Both the position numbers and the translations under genes were made by a program. Below, piece after piece: positions 8,234 to 18,297 of a stretch of DNA of 64,000 nucleotides. The DNA lies in assembly GCF_002158905.1 (NCBI RefSeq), contig NZ_CP021431.1, forward strand, positions 372,001 through 436,000. Direction: 5' to 3'. A model generated the notes under the pieces. The model had not been told where the DNA came from. It ran no database searches and was given only the letters and a program-made list of their open reading frames with translations. Position 1 is the first letter of the stretch, and each line of letters starts with the position of its first letter. This stretch comes from Yoonia vestfoldensis (GTDB taxonomy: Bacteria > Pseudomonadota > Alphaproteobacteria > Rhodobacterales > Rhodobacteraceae).

Positions 8234-9007
8234 TCAGATAATCTCGTTTTCGGGCAGAAAGCGCTGGGTCAGCACCGTTTCCTGCATCAGCATCAGGCGA
8301 TGCGCATTCTGCATATGATCAGACAGTATCTGCCTTGCGGCAATGGCATCACCGGCGCGCAGCGCGGCGATCAGGCGCGACTGGTAATCAAGCCCGCTGG
8401 ACCAAAGCTCGCGGTTGGGCTGGACATACAGGCGGCGTGAAACGGTGATCTCGGCCAGCATATTGGCGGTGAAGCGGATCAGAAACCGCAACAGCGCATT
8501 GCCGGACATTTCGGCCAGCAAGGCATGGAACCGCAGCGAGGCAAGATGCTGTTCGCGTTCTTCCTCGGCGGTGCGGGCGGGGTCGGAATAGCAGGTCATC
8601 ACCTCTTGCAGCGCGGCCAGCTGGGTCTCGCTCAGGCGGCCGGCCAGCGTGGCGGCAAGTTCAGGTTCCAGCGCCTGCCGGATCTGGTAGATATCGTCGA
8701 TGGTCAGATGTTCGAAATAAAAGTAATTGCCCAGCAGGGCGGTTGCGCGTTCCTCGGACACTTGATGCACGAAAACGCCGCCGCCGGGGCCGGTGCGGGA
8801 TTTGACCAGCCCCTGTGCCTCTAAGATGCGGATCGCCTCGCGGATCGTGCCTTTGGCCATGCCAAAGCGGTCGATCAGCTCGGTTTCCGAGGGCAGGCGC
8901 ATACCCGGCCCCCAGCCGTTCTGCATGACCCAGGATTTGATCGCCTCGGCCACCTGTTGCGGCCGGGACAGGCGATCATGGGTCGAGCGGGTGGTGGCAG
9001 GCGGCAA
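8234..9007 (-). CDS. FadR-type GntR transcriptional regulator (FCD domain)
   Basis: A regulator of about 257 residues. The winged helix lies near the N-terminus (LPSETELIDRFGMAKGTIREAIRILEAQGLV), followed by the wing (GPGGGVFV) and an all-helical FCD effector domain with the metal-ligand pattern (FHALLAEMSGN and DHMQNAHRL). The start chosen is TTG at 9007, with AAGGAG five bases upstream; a longer frame to 9085 lies entirely inside the ABC ATPase gene. It overlaps the end of that gene by about 30 nt and is the last gene of the dipeptide-importer operon, which it probably regulates. FCD proteins usually bind carboxylates or amino-acid breakdown products. Confidence 0.85.
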   Translation of the reverse strand: MPPATTRSTHDRLSRPQQVAEAIKSWVMQNGWGPGMRLPSETELIDRFGMAKGTIREAIRILEAQGLVKSRTGPGGGVFVHQVSEERATALLGNYFYFEHLTIDDIYQIRQALEPELAATLAGRLSETQLAALQEVMTCYSDPARTAEEEREQHLASLRFHALLAEMSGNALLRFLIRFTANMLAEITVSRRLYVQPNRELWSSGLDYQSRLIAALRAGDAIAARQILSDHMQNAHRLMLMQETVLTQRFLPENEII

Positions 9008-9929
9008 ATTGGTCTCCTTCAACAACGCGCAATGCGGGCATGACGCTTTTGCACAGATCAGATGCGCGCGGGCATCGTGTGGCAAAGGCGCAGCCCGGCG
9101 GCGGGTTCAGCGGATCGGGCAATTCCCCTGACTGCGCCCCCCCCAGCGGTCGGCCCACGACCGGCGCCGAGTCCGCCAGAAGCTTGGTATAGGGATGGCG
9201 CGGCGAGGCAAAGACTTTTTCCGCAGGGCCGGTTTCCACCAATGAGCCGAAATACAGCACGGCAATGCGGTCGCTGACCGCCTCGACCACGGCAAGGTCA
9301 TGGCTGATGAACAGATAGGTCAGGTTCAGCCGCGCCTTGAGATCCGCCAACAGGTTCAGAACCTGCGCCTGCACCGAGACATCCAGCGCCGAAACAGGTT
9401 CATCCAGGATCAAGATACGCGGGCTGGCTGCCAGCGCCCGGGCGATGCCGATCCGCTGCGCCTGCCCGCCAGAAAATTCATGCGGATAGCGCGTCAGGAA
9501 TTCAGGGCGCAGATTGACCGCGTCAAAAAGCTCCGCAATGCGCGCGTCCAGCGCGGCACCTGTCATCGCATGCAGGTTGCGCAGGGGGGCTTCGATGATC
9601 TGCCGGATGGTCTTGCGCGGGTTCAGGCTGGAAACCGGGTCTTGGAAAACATATTGGATCAGCCGACCAAAGGCCGCAGGATCGGCGCGGTCCAGCGCGC
9701 GGCCTTCAATCTCGATCTGGCCCGATGAGGGCGGCAAAAGCCCGACCAGCATCCGCGCCAGCGTGGATTTGCCGCAACCGGATTCGCCGACGATCCCCAG
9801 CGTCTCGCCTGTGTGCAGCTCGAATGACATCGGGTTGACGGCATGGACCCGCGCGCGGGGCGCGCCGAACAGCCGCTTGCCGATGTCGAATGTCCGGGTC
9901 AGGTCGGTGGTTTTCAGCGCGGGCGTCAT
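8976..9929 (-). CDS. Oligopeptide/dipeptide ABC importer ATPase (DppF/OppF type)
   Basis: A 317-residue ATPase with Walker A GESGCGKST, signature LSGGQAQRIGIARALA, Walker B ILILDEPVSALD and the switch His in LFISHD. The C-terminal oligo-HPY extension is present (GSLVETGPAEKVFASPRHPYT) with a Cys-rich stretch (PPGCAFATRCPRAS) that in some Dpp/Opp ATPases binds a 4Fe-4S cluster. The start is at 9929, overlapping the permease-ATPase fusion by 4 nt; a longer frame to 10229 runs through that gene and is rejected. It pairs with the ATPase half of the upstream fusion protein. Confidence 0.9.
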   Translation of the reverse strand: MTPALKTTDLTRTFDIGKRLFGAPRARVHAVNPMSFELHTGETLGIVGESGCGKSTLARMLVGLLPPSSGQIEIEGRALDRADPAAFGRLIQYVFQDPVSSLNPRKTIRQIIEAPLRNLHAMTGAALDARIAELFDAVNLRPEFLTRYPHEFSGGQAQRIGIARALAASPRILILDEPVSALDVSVQAQVLNLLADLKARLNLTYLFISHDLAVVEAVSDRIAVLYFGSLVETGPAEKVFASPRHPYTKLLADSAPVVGRPLGGAQSGELPDPLNPPPGCAFATRCPRASDLCKSVMPALRVVEGDQFAACHHPLDP

Positions 9930-11784
9930 GGGGCGATCTCCGGGAACAGGCAGCGGACCTGACGATCTGCGCCGGTCAGCGGCACATCCTGCGCGCGGCA
10001 GGCCTCTTGGGCCTTGGTGCAGCGCGGGGCAAAGGCGCAGCCGGTGGGCAAGGCATCGACGGCGGGCGGCAGGCCGGGGATTGCCGCCAGCGCACGACGC
10101 CCGCCGCCCAAGGCGGGAACGCAGGCGATCAGGCGCTTTGTATAAGGATGCGCCGGGGCGGCCAGAACAGCGGCCGTTGGCCCGGTTTCCACGATGCGCC
10201 CGCCATACATCACCGCCACGCGGTCGCATAATTGCGCCACAACGCCGAAATCATGGGTGATGAACAAGATCGCCAGCCCGCGACTGCGGCGCAGATCATC
10301 CAGCAGGGCAAGGATCTGCGCCTGCACCGTCACATCCAGCGCCGTGGTCGGTTCATCCGCGATGATGACGTCAGGATCATTGGCCAGCGCCATGGCGATA
10401 CCCACACGCTGGCGCATCCCGCCCGATAATTCATGCGGAAAAGCCTTTGCGCGCTGCGCGGGATTGGGGATGCGCACATCCTCCAGCAGCTTGATCGCCC
10501 GACGCTCTGCCGCGGCATGGCTGATGGGGTCATGGACGCGGATCGCCTCGATCAGCTGGTCTCCGATGCGGTATAGCGGATGCAGGGTCGATAGCGGGTC
10601 TTGGAAAATATAGGCCACTTTGCGGCCCCGGTAAGCGCGCAGCATGTCATAAGGCGCGCCGATCAGGTCCTGACCGTCAAACCGCACCGCCCCGCCGGCG
10701 ATCACCCCGGGCGGAGAGGCGACCAGCCCCATCACCGATAGCGCTGTCACCGATTTGCCAGAGCCGGATTCGCCGATCAGGCCCAGACATTCGCCGCGAC
10801 CCAGATGCAGCGTTACATCATTGACGGCGCGGTAAATGCGCGGGCCGACATGGAACTGCGTTTCCAGCGCGTCGATCTGCAACAGGCTCTTACCCTGCGC
10901 GGGGGGCACTTTGGACCGGTCCACCCGCGTTGCAGCTTGCGGGCGGGTCAAGGCCCCCGCACGCAGCCGCGGGTCCAGCGCATCGCGGATACCGTCGCCC
11001 AGCAGATTGACCGACATCACGATCAGCAGGATCATCACCCCGGGCACGATGGATGTATGGGGTGCGGAAATCAGCGCCGCGCGGGCCTCGCCCAGCATGG
11101 ACCCAAGATCCGCCTGCGGGGGCTGGCTGCCCAGCCCCAGAAAGGACAGACCCGCCGTTTCAAGGATCATCCAGCCGATGGTGGTGGACATGGCGATCAC
11201 GATCACGGGGATGATATTGGGCACCACCTCGGTCAGCAGGATGCGGGTATTGCCCATGCCCGCCAGCCGCGCGGCATCGATGAATTCGCGATGCGCGATG
11301 CCCACGGTCACACCCCGGATATTGCGCGCAAAGAACGGGATATTGACGACCGCCACCGCCACCAGCGCGTTAAACAGCCCCGGCCCCAGCACGGCGACAA
11401 TGGCCAAGGCCAGCAGGATATAGGGAAAGGCCATCAGCATATCGATGCCGCGCATGGTCACATTATCCGTGCGGCCGCCGTAAAAGCCCGCGATCACCCC
11501 GATCATGGCCCCCAGAAGCCCCGCCACCAATGCGGCGGCGAAGCCCACCGCCAGCGACAGCCGCGTGCCCCACATCAGGCGCGACAACAGATCCCGGCCC
11601 AGATGGTCCGTGCCCAGCCAATGCCCCTCTGACAATGGCCGCAGAAAGCGGTTGGCAGTATTGGTCTCATTCGGCGGATGCAGCGGCAAGAGCGGCGTCA
11701 GCAGTGCCAGAACCACGATCACCCCCAGCACCACGGCACCAAAGCCCGCAAGGCGGTTGCGAAAGACAAGTCGCAGAAACAGGG

Positions 11785-11788
<4 letters not shown>
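9926..11788 (-). CDS. Fused dipeptide ABC permease (DppC) and ATPase (DppD)
   Basis: One 620-residue chain joins two normally separate subunits. Residues 1-275 are a DppC-type permease with about six membrane segments, the N-terminal LGTDHLGRDLLSR motif and the EAA loop (EFIDAARLAGMGNTRILLTEVVPN). After a linker of about 25 residues the DppD-type ATPase has Walker A GESGSGKS, signature LSGGMRQRV, Walker B VIIADEPTTALD, the switch His in LFITHDFG and a C-terminal oligo-HPY region with four cysteines (GCAFAPRCTKAQEAC and RCLF). No stop or frameshift separates the halves. Such fusions occur in some actinobacteria and alphaproteobacteria. Confidence 0.9.
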
Positions 11789-12732
<944 letters not shown>

Positions 12733-12819
12733 TGCGCCTTGATCCCTTTTATTCTCTTTACCAAAGCCGCGCATGGCATGGCCATGGCCATGTCACGGTT
12801 TGGCCATGGCCCAGTTTGG

Positions 12820-12838
12820 CGGGGGCCAGAGGCCCCCG
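12820..12838 (-). terminator. Intercistronic hairpin between the binding-protein and permease genes
   Basis: An 8-bp stem with a 3-nt loop (CGGGGGCC-AGA-GGCCCCCG on the plus strand) lies 11 bases downstream of the dppA-like stop and before dppB. There is no U-run, so it more likely protects the upstream message or attenuates transcription than ends it, giving more binding protein than permease. Repeated CCATGG-type sequence lies just beyond at 12775-12812. Confidence 0.5.
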
Positions 12839-12849
12839 GTCCTGTCAGG

Positions 12850-14427
12850 TCAGTTTTTGACCACATCCTTGAGCAGCAAGAAGAACGACGGCTCTAGCGC
12901 GAAATTCGCCACTGCAGCCGAGGTCACGGCATTCTGTTTCCAGTTTGCCACAAAGACCCAGGGCGCGTCTTCCTGTACGATCACCTGCATTTCCTGGTAA
13001 AGCCGGGCGCGTTCCTCTTGATCGGTGGCCACGCGGGCGGCCTCTAGCAGGGCATCGACCTCTGGATTGGAATAATAGCCAGAGTTGAACCCGCCTTCTT
13101 CGGGCCAGGCTTGGGTGCGCAGCGCAAGAAATGGCAGCGTGTCGGGATCATTCGTCATCCAGGCCATCTGCGCCATATCGGCCTTGCCTTCCATCCCCGG
13201 ATTCACCCGGCCAAGAAAGGTATTCCATTCGTAGGTTTCGATCTTCACGTCAAAGCCGACAGCGGCCAGATCGGCCTGGATCGCCGTGCCCATCGGCACC
13301 GGGTCCAGCATCCCCGATCCGCCTTCGGTGACATAAAAGGTCAGCGTGGCGCCCTCGGCCCCGGCCTCTGCGATCAGGGCGCGGGCGCGGTCAGGGTCAT
13401 AGGGATAGGGTTCCAGCGTCTCGTTATAGGCCCAGGCAAAGGCGGGTGGCGTCGGGCCTGCGGCGATTTCGGCAGTGCCTTCGAGCACGTCATTCACCAA
13501 TGCTTGCTTGTTGATGGCGTAATTGGCCGCCTGGCGCACGCGCTTGTCGGCAAAAGGGCCTTCCTTGGTGTTCAGGATCAGGAACCAGACATGCGGGCCT
13601 GCCTGTTCCACCATCTGATAGCGGGCGTCCTGAAACTGCGACAGCGCCACGGGCGGCACCTCGACCATCATGTCGATCCCGCCGGACAGCATTTCGGCGA
13701 CGCGGGTATTGGCATCGGTGATCGGGCGAAAGACCACGGCCTCGGATGCGGCCACGCCATCCCAGTAATCATCGTTGCGGGTGATGACCACCGCCTCGTT
13801 CGAGCGCCATTCGGCAAAGCGGAACGGCCCGGTGCCCGACGGGTTGCGGCCGAAATCCGCGCCATGCTGCATCACGGCGGCGGGCGACACGATCAGGCCG
13901 GTCGGATAGGCAAGGTTCGACAAAAAGGGCGCATAGGGTTCGTTCAGGGTAAAGCGCACATTGCGCGCATCCAGGGCCTCGACCTGCTGCACCGCGCTAA
14001 AGAAGAACGACAGCGGAAAGGGGCCGGTGTTGTGATATGGGTGATCTTCCTTCAGCATCCGGTCAAAGTTGAACACCACCGCTTCAGCGTCAAAGGCGCT
14101 GCCGTCATGGAAGGTCACACCCTCGCGCAGGGTGAAAGTATAGACCGTGCCATCCTCAGAGATCGTCCAGGATTCCGCCAGGGCGGGTTCGACCTCCAGC
14201 GTGCCAGAGGCATAGCGCACAAGGCCGTCATAGATATTCATCAAGATGCGGAAATCGTTGACCGCTGTCACGGCATGCGGGTCAAGCGCCTGCGGCTCTG
14301 CGATCTGGCCCACGACAAGCACGCCGGCCGGTGTCTGGGCGGCAGCCGGCGTAACCAATGCCGAACTTGCCAGAAGTGCGGCTGTCAGTACCCCAAAGCC
14401 ACGGCGGGTCAGTGATGAAAAGGCCAT
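12850..14427 (-). CDS. Periplasmic peptide-binding protein (SBP_bac_5, DppA/OppA family)
   Basis: A 525-residue binding protein. The N-terminus SSLTRRGFGVLTAALLASS ends in an AAAQ cleavage region; the twin Arg suggests possible Tat export. Family signatures are ALAESWTISEDGTVYTFTLR and GVTFHDGSAFDAEAVVFNFD. It is the first gene of the importer operon (binding protein, DppB, DppCD fusion, DppF, GntR regulator) and is divergent from the DUF1028/M20 pair. Family members bind dipeptides, oligopeptides, nickel complexes, opines or glutathione; the neighbouring amidohydrolases argue for a peptide-like or N-acylated amino acid. Confidence 0.9.
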   Translation of the reverse strand: MAFSSLTRRGFGVLTAALLASSALVTPAAAQTPAGVLVVGQIAEPQALDPHAVTAVNDFRILMNIYDGLVRYASGTLEVEPALAESWTISEDGTVYTFTLREGVTFHDGSAFDAEAVVFNFDRMLKEDHPYHNTGPFPLSFFFSAVQQVEALDARNVRFTLNEPYAPFLSNLAYPTGLIVSPAAVMQHGADFGRNPSGTGPFRFAEWRSNEAVVITRNDDYWDGVAASEAVVFRPITDANTRVAEMLSGGIDMMVEVPPVALSQFQDARYQMVEQAGPHVWFLILNTKEGPFADKRVRQAANYAINKQALVNDVLEGTAEIAAGPTPPAFAWAYNETLEPYPYDPDRARALIAEAGAEGATLTFYVTEGGSGMLDPVPMGTAIQADLAAVGFDVKIETYEWNTFLGRVNPGMEGKADMAQMAWMTNDPDTLPFLALRTQAWPEEGGFNSGYYSNPEVDALLEAARVATDQEERARLYQEMQVIVQEDAPWVFVANWKQNAVTSAAVANFALEPSFFLLLKDVVKN

Positions 14428-14463
14428 ATCCGGCGCTCCCTGTTGGTTTGATTATTCTTGGCT

Positions 14464-14507
14464 ATTTATCATGATAAATTGCATTCGTCAAAATTTTCAT
14501 GATAGAT
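14464..14507. promoter_or_regulatory. Palindromic operator candidates between divergent operons
   Basis: The 105-bp divergent gap holds a perfect 16-bp palindrome ATTTATCATGATAAAT (14464-14479). A second element sharing TCATGATA-RATT lies with its core at 14497-14504, so the two dyad centres are 28 bp apart. The AT-rich dyads stand out from the GC-rich surroundings and face both the importer operon and DUF1028-M20. The FadR-type regulator at 8234-9007 is the natural candidate to bind here, which is inference. Confidence 0.5.
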
Positions 14508-14532
14508 TGGCAAGATAAGGGGAAACAAACAG

Positions 14533-15195
14533 ATGACTTTCTCGATTCTTGCACAAGATTTGAACAGTGGCGCTTTCGGGGGCGCTGCGGCGACCGGGTC
14601 GCTTTGTGTGGGCGGCTGGGTGCTGCGGGGCGATTCGCGCGCCGGGATGTCCGCCTCGCAAGGGGCGGCGCCATCGACGATGTGGGGCGAAGATACGCTG
14701 CTGCGGATGCGCGCAGGGGACAGTGCCGAACAGGCGATTGCGACCGTGACCTGGCCGGATGAAGGGCGCGCCTGGCGACAATTGGCGGCGCTGGACCGCG
14801 CGGGCGGCACGGCCTGCCACACCGGATCTGCCAATACCGCATGGCGCGGGGCGCTGATGGCACCGGGGCTGGTAGTCTCGGGGAATATGCTGGCTGGCCC
14901 ACAGGTGCTAGAGGCGTTGCGCGGCGGTTTCCTGGCCGCGCCCGGCACGCTGGCAGAACGCCTGCTGGCGGCGCTGGCGGCGGCCGAGGCGGCAGGCGGC
15001 GATACCCGCGGCCTGCAATCGGCGGCGCTTTTGGTGGTGTCCGACGATGCGCCCACGCTGACCCTGCGGGTGGATTATTCCGAAAACCCGGTCGCCGCGC
15101 TGGACGATCTGCATAGACGCAGCCAGAGCGGTGATTACGCGGCCTGGCTGCCCAGTGTGCCGACCCGCAACAACCCCTGGCGCGGCCATGATTGA
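14533..15195 (+). CDS. DUF1028 family protein (Ntn-hydrolase-like)
   Basis: A 220-residue protein beginning MTFSILAQDLNSGAFGGAAATG, the usual DUF1028 start; the family folds like N-terminal-nucleophile hydrolases. Other family-like stretches are GWVLRGDSRAGMSASQG, SGNMLAGPQVLEA and LRVDYSENPVAALDDLHR. The function is unproven; members are often found beside peptide importers and amidohydrolases, as here. It is the first gene of a two-gene unit and overlaps the M20 hydrolase by 8 nt. Confidence 0.8.
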   Translation: MTFSILAQDLNSGAFGGAAATGSLCVGGWVLRGDSRAGMSASQGAAPSTMWGEDTLLRMRAGDSAEQAIATVTWPDEGRAWRQLAALDRAGGTACHTGSANTAWRGALMAPGLVVSGNMLAGPQVLEALRGGFLAAPGTLAERLLAALAAAEAAGGDTRGLQSAALLVVSDDAPTLTLRVDYSENPVAALDDLHRRSQSGDYAAWLPSVPTRNNPWRGHD

Positions 15196-16438
15196 GACCG
15201 ATTGGGGCGCGCTGGCGCAGGATTGGCTGGACCGGCTGGCGGGCTGCTCTGAACCCGGCCCCGGCGTGACGCGATTGCCTTTTACCGGCGCACATCGCAG
15301 CGCCTTGGCGCTTTTGACCGCCTTGATGGAACAGGCGGGGCTGGTGGTGCATCTGGATGCCGCCGGAACCTTGATCGGATGCTGCGATGGCCCGGATGAT
15401 GCGCCTGTTCTTTTGATGGGGTCGCATCAGGATTCGGTGCGCGAAGGTGGGGCCTATGACGGGATCATGGGCGTGGTCTTGCCGGTGCTGGCGCTGCAAA
15501 AGCTGCGGCAGGCGGGGGTGACGCTGCCCTTCGCGGTCGAGGTGATGGCCTTCGCCGATGAAGAAGGCGTGCGCTTTCCCACGGCGCTGATGGGGCCGCG
15601 CGCCCTTGCCGGGACGTTCGATATGGCCGCGCTGGACCTGCGCGATCGCGATGGGATCACCCTGCGCCGCGCGATGGCAGATTTCGGTCTGAACCCCGAT
15701 GCCCTGCCGCAATTGCGACGCCACCCGGCACAGGTGCTGGGCTGGGTGGAAATCCATCTTGAACAAGGCCCTGTTCTGGAAACCGCAGCGCAGGATATCG
15801 GGATCGTCACCGCGATCTGCGGGATCGAACGCCATATGGTCACATTGACCGGCAAGGCCGCGCATGCCGGCACCCAGCCCATGGATCTGCGCCGCGATGC
15901 GCTGGTCGGTGCGGCAGAGCTGACGCTGGCCGCCGAAACACTGGCCCGCAAAACCGAGGGGTTGCTGGCCACGGTCGGGGCCTTGCAGGTCCGCCCCGGC
16001 GTGGTGAATGCCGTCCCCGGCGAGGTGACGCTGACCCTTGAAATCCGCGCGCCCGATGATGCGTTGCGCGAACGGGCCGGGGCAGCGCTGACCCAGGCTG
16101 CCCGTGATATCGCCACCCGCCGGGGCCTGACCCTGCAGATCCTGCGCAGCTATGCCCAACCGGCCACGCCCTGTTCGCCGCAGATGATCGCAGCGCTGTC
16201 CAATGCGGCCGCGTCCGATGGGCGTGCTGGGGCGGTGCAAAGATTGGCCTCTGGTGCGACGCATGATAGCTCTGCCATGGCCGCGCTTTGTCCGGTGGGC
16301 ATGGTATTTACGGCCTGTCGGGACGGGGTCAGCCATCACCCCGACGAGCATGTCCCCCCCGCCGCCATGGCCGCAGGTATCCGCACCATCGCGCGGTTTC
16401 TGCAGCAAATGCAGCCAAGCGATCAGGCGGGCGCATAG
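15188..16438 (+). CDS. M20 family metallo-amidohydrolase (N-carbamoyl-amino-acid hydrolase / allantoate amidohydrolase type)
   Basis: A 416-residue Zn-dependent amidohydrolase of the hydantoinase/carbamoylase group. Ligand motifs are GSHQDSVREGG with YDG (His and Asp), FADEEGVRFP (Glu pair), IHLEQGPVLE (His) and a late His in CRDGVSHHPDEH. The inserted dimerisation domain spans about residues 210-325. The start at 15188 overlaps DUF1028; a longer frame from 15131 is not supported. It would release a free amino acid from an N-carbamoyl, N-acyl or ureido derivative. Paired with a diaminopropionate-lyase-like enzyme it recalls the E. coli ygeX-ygeY arrangement. Confidence 0.85.
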   Translation: MIETDWGALAQDWLDRLAGCSEPGPGVTRLPFTGAHRSALALLTALMEQAGLVVHLDAAGTLIGCCDGPDDAPVLLMGSHQDSVREGGAYDGIMGVVLPVLALQKLRQAGVTLPFAVEVMAFADEEGVRFPTALMGPRALAGTFDMAALDLRDRDGITLRRAMADFGLNPDALPQLRRHPAQVLGWVEIHLEQGPVLETAAQDIGIVTAICGIERHMVTLTGKAAHAGTQPMDLRRDALVGAAELTLAAETLARKTEGLLATVGALQVRPGVVNAVPGEVTLTLEIRAPDDALRERAGAALTQAARDIATRRGLTLQILRSYAQPATPCSPQMIAALSNAAASDGRAGAVQRLASGATHDSSAMAALCPVGMVFTACRDGVSHHPDEHVPPAAMAAGIRTIARFLQQMQPSDQAGA

Positions 16439-16582
16439 CCTGCGGCGATGACGGGCGCACGGCGCTGTTTGGCAAAGGTTCAAGCCTCTTGTCGGGCTCT
16501 GCCATGTCACCAGCCCAAGCCAGCCGATTTGTCCGTTGCAAATAATTCATGCGCGCTTTGCGTGATTGTCACACTCACAGGC

Positions 16583-16600
16583 CATTCATTCGGATGACTG
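16583..16600 (+). promoter_or_regulatory. PhnF-type operator, site A
   Basis: The core TCATTCGGATGA (16586-16597) is a near-palindrome lying 19 bp before the PhnD-like start. It is identical to the reverse complement of site B before phnC and differs by one base from site C before phnF. No other feature explains it. It links the plus-strand arm to the PhnF regulon. Confidence 0.7.
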
Positions 16601-16616
16601 ATCACTGGAGGGTGTC

Positions 16617-17486
16617 ATGAGATTGAATTCACTTATTTTGGGGCTCGGCCTGGTGACGGTGTCGGCCCTTGGCGCAGCGGCGGCAGATTGGAAAATTGCC
16701 GTAACCGATGTGGAAGGCATGGAACGCCTGCAATTGGAATGGGGTCCGTTCAGAGACGCGCTTGAAACCGCAACAGGTGACACATTCGCATTCTTTCCGG
16801 TGAATTCGCGCACCGCTGCCGCAGAGGCGCTGCGCGGCGAGACAGTTGATTTCGTCATCTCTGGGCCTGCCGAATATGTGGTCATCAACACGCTGACCGA
16901 TGCGACCCCGCTGATCGGTCTGGGCCGCCCGGATTACCATTGCGCGATCATCGTGCGTGCGGATAGCGGCATCAACACACCATCGGACCTTGTCGGGCGG
17001 CAGGTCGCCTTTGGCGATATCGGCTCGACCTCGAATATGTTGTGCCCGATGCAATTGCTTGCCGATTACGGCATTGATCCCGTCAACGATATCGAAAAGA
17101 TCCACACATCGCGCAACATTGCCCATGAAGCGCTGAAAAGTGGCGATATCGATGCCATCGGGATGAACGCCGGCACTTTCATGGGCATCCGCAGCACCGA
17201 GACAGAGCTGCCTTACGGGTTCTTCAAGATGATCGCGCGCTCTGGCGATCTTCCCAACGACATGATGATGGTTGGCGCCCATGTCCCACAAGACGCGGCA
17301 GTGGCTGTGCGCGACGCAATTCTGGCAAACAAGGCCTTGGTGATCGCGGGGATCACGGCGCATGAGGAGAACGATAAATACATCGGTATGGATCTGGTTG
17401 CGATCGATGACAGCGCCTATGATTACGTCCGGTCGATGTATACCAACGCCGGCTATCCCCAGTTTGACAGCTTTATCGGTGACTGA
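16617..17486 (+). CDS. PhnD-like periplasmic binding protein of the second phosphonate-type importer
   Basis: A 289-residue binding protein with a signal peptide (SALGAAAADWKI cleavage region) and a phosphate/phosphite/phosphonate-family core: FFPVNSRTAAAEALRGETVDFVISGPAEYVV and VGRQVAFGDIGSTSNMLCP. It resembles PhnD/PtxB/HtxB folds but is clearly different from the PhnD at 26483-27397, which suggests another ligand. A ribosome site (GGAGGG) precedes the ATG. It opens a seven-gene operon and lies directly behind PhnF-type site A. The next gene, the ATPase, overlaps its 3' end. Confidence 0.85.
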   Translation: MRLNSLILGLGLVTVSALGAAAADWKIAVTDVEGMERLQLEWGPFRDALETATGDTFAFFPVNSRTAAAEALRGETVDFVISGPAEYVVINTLTDATPLIGLGRPDYHCAIIVRADSGINTPSDLVGRQVAFGDIGSTSNMLCPMQLLADYGIDPVNDIEKIHTSRNIAHEALKSGDIDAIGMNAGTFMGIRSTETELPYGFFKMIARSGDLPNDMMMVGAHVPQDAAVAVRDAILANKALVIAGITAHEENDKYIGMDLVAIDDSAYDYVRSMYTNAGYPQFDSFIGD

Positions 17487-18297
17487 TCTGTCGGTTCAGA
17501 ACGCGGTCGCGCCGATAGCGCGGCCGGACCGGGTTTTGCCACGCAATCTGTCGATTTCGCCGGTGGATATCGAGGCGCGGACCATCGCAAAGACCTATGG
17601 TGACACACCGGTTTTTGCGAATGTCAGCTTTCGTTTGGCGCGTGGCGAAGCCGTGGCACTTGTTGGGGCGAATGGCGCGGGAAAATCGACACTCTTGCGC
17701 TGTCTCATGGGCCTGATCCCGGTCAGTGATGGTCAGATCACGCTGCTTGACGTTGCCGCGCATAGGGCCAGGGGCCGCGAATTGCGGGCGCTTCGGGCCC
17801 GCCTGGGGCTGGTGTCGCAAAAGCATAATCTGGTTCCCCGCATGTCCGTGCTGTCGAATGTGGTGCATGGCTTGCTTGGCAAGGCGCCGGGCCTGCGGCA
17901 CTGGAACCACGGCTTGGCCCCGAAACCTTCGCGCGATGCGGCCATGACCGCGCTTGAAAAGGTCGGGCTGGCGGATGTCGCGCTGCGCCGCGCCGACAGA
18001 TTATCTGGCGGGCAGTCACAACGGGTGGCCATCGCACGGGCCATCGTCAGCGCGCCCGAGATCCTTTTTGCGGACGAGCCTTGCGCCTCGCTGGATCCTG
18101 CGGCCGGCGAAGACGTGATGGAGCTGTTTTTCCGGCTGGCAAAGGACGAGGGCGTGACGGTCATCTTTACGTCGCATAATGTCGATCATGCCCTGCGATA
18201 TGGCGACCGGGTGCTGGGCCTTGCGGGCGGAGCGTTGAAACTCGACGTCACAGCCGCATCGCTGAGCCGCGCCGATCTTCGGGGGCTTTATGACTGA
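17479..18297 (+). CDS. PhnC-like ABC ATPase of the second importer
   Basis: A 272-residue ATPase with Walker A GANGAGKST, signature LSGGQSQRVAIARAI, Walker B ILFADEPCASLD and the switch His in FTSHNVDH. The GTG at 17479 overlaps the binding-protein gene by 8 nt; a later GTG near 17562 is also possible, because the first 28 residues are not typical of the family. Its stop overlaps the permease start by 8 nt. It supplies energy for the PhnD/PhnE-like partners on either side. Confidence 0.85.
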   Translation: MTDLSVQNAVAPIARPDRVLPRNLSISPVDIEARTIAKTYGDTPVFANVSFRLARGEAVALVGANGAGKSTLLRCLMGLIPVSDGQITLLDVAAHRARGRELRALRARLGLVSQKHNLVPRMSVLSNVVHGLLGKAPGLRHWNHGLAPKPSRDAAMTALEKVGLADVALRRADRLSGGQSQRVAIARAIVSAPEILFADEPCASLDPAAGEDVMELFFRLAKDEGVTVIFTSHNVDHALRYGDRVLGLAGGALKLDVTAASLSRADLRGLYD

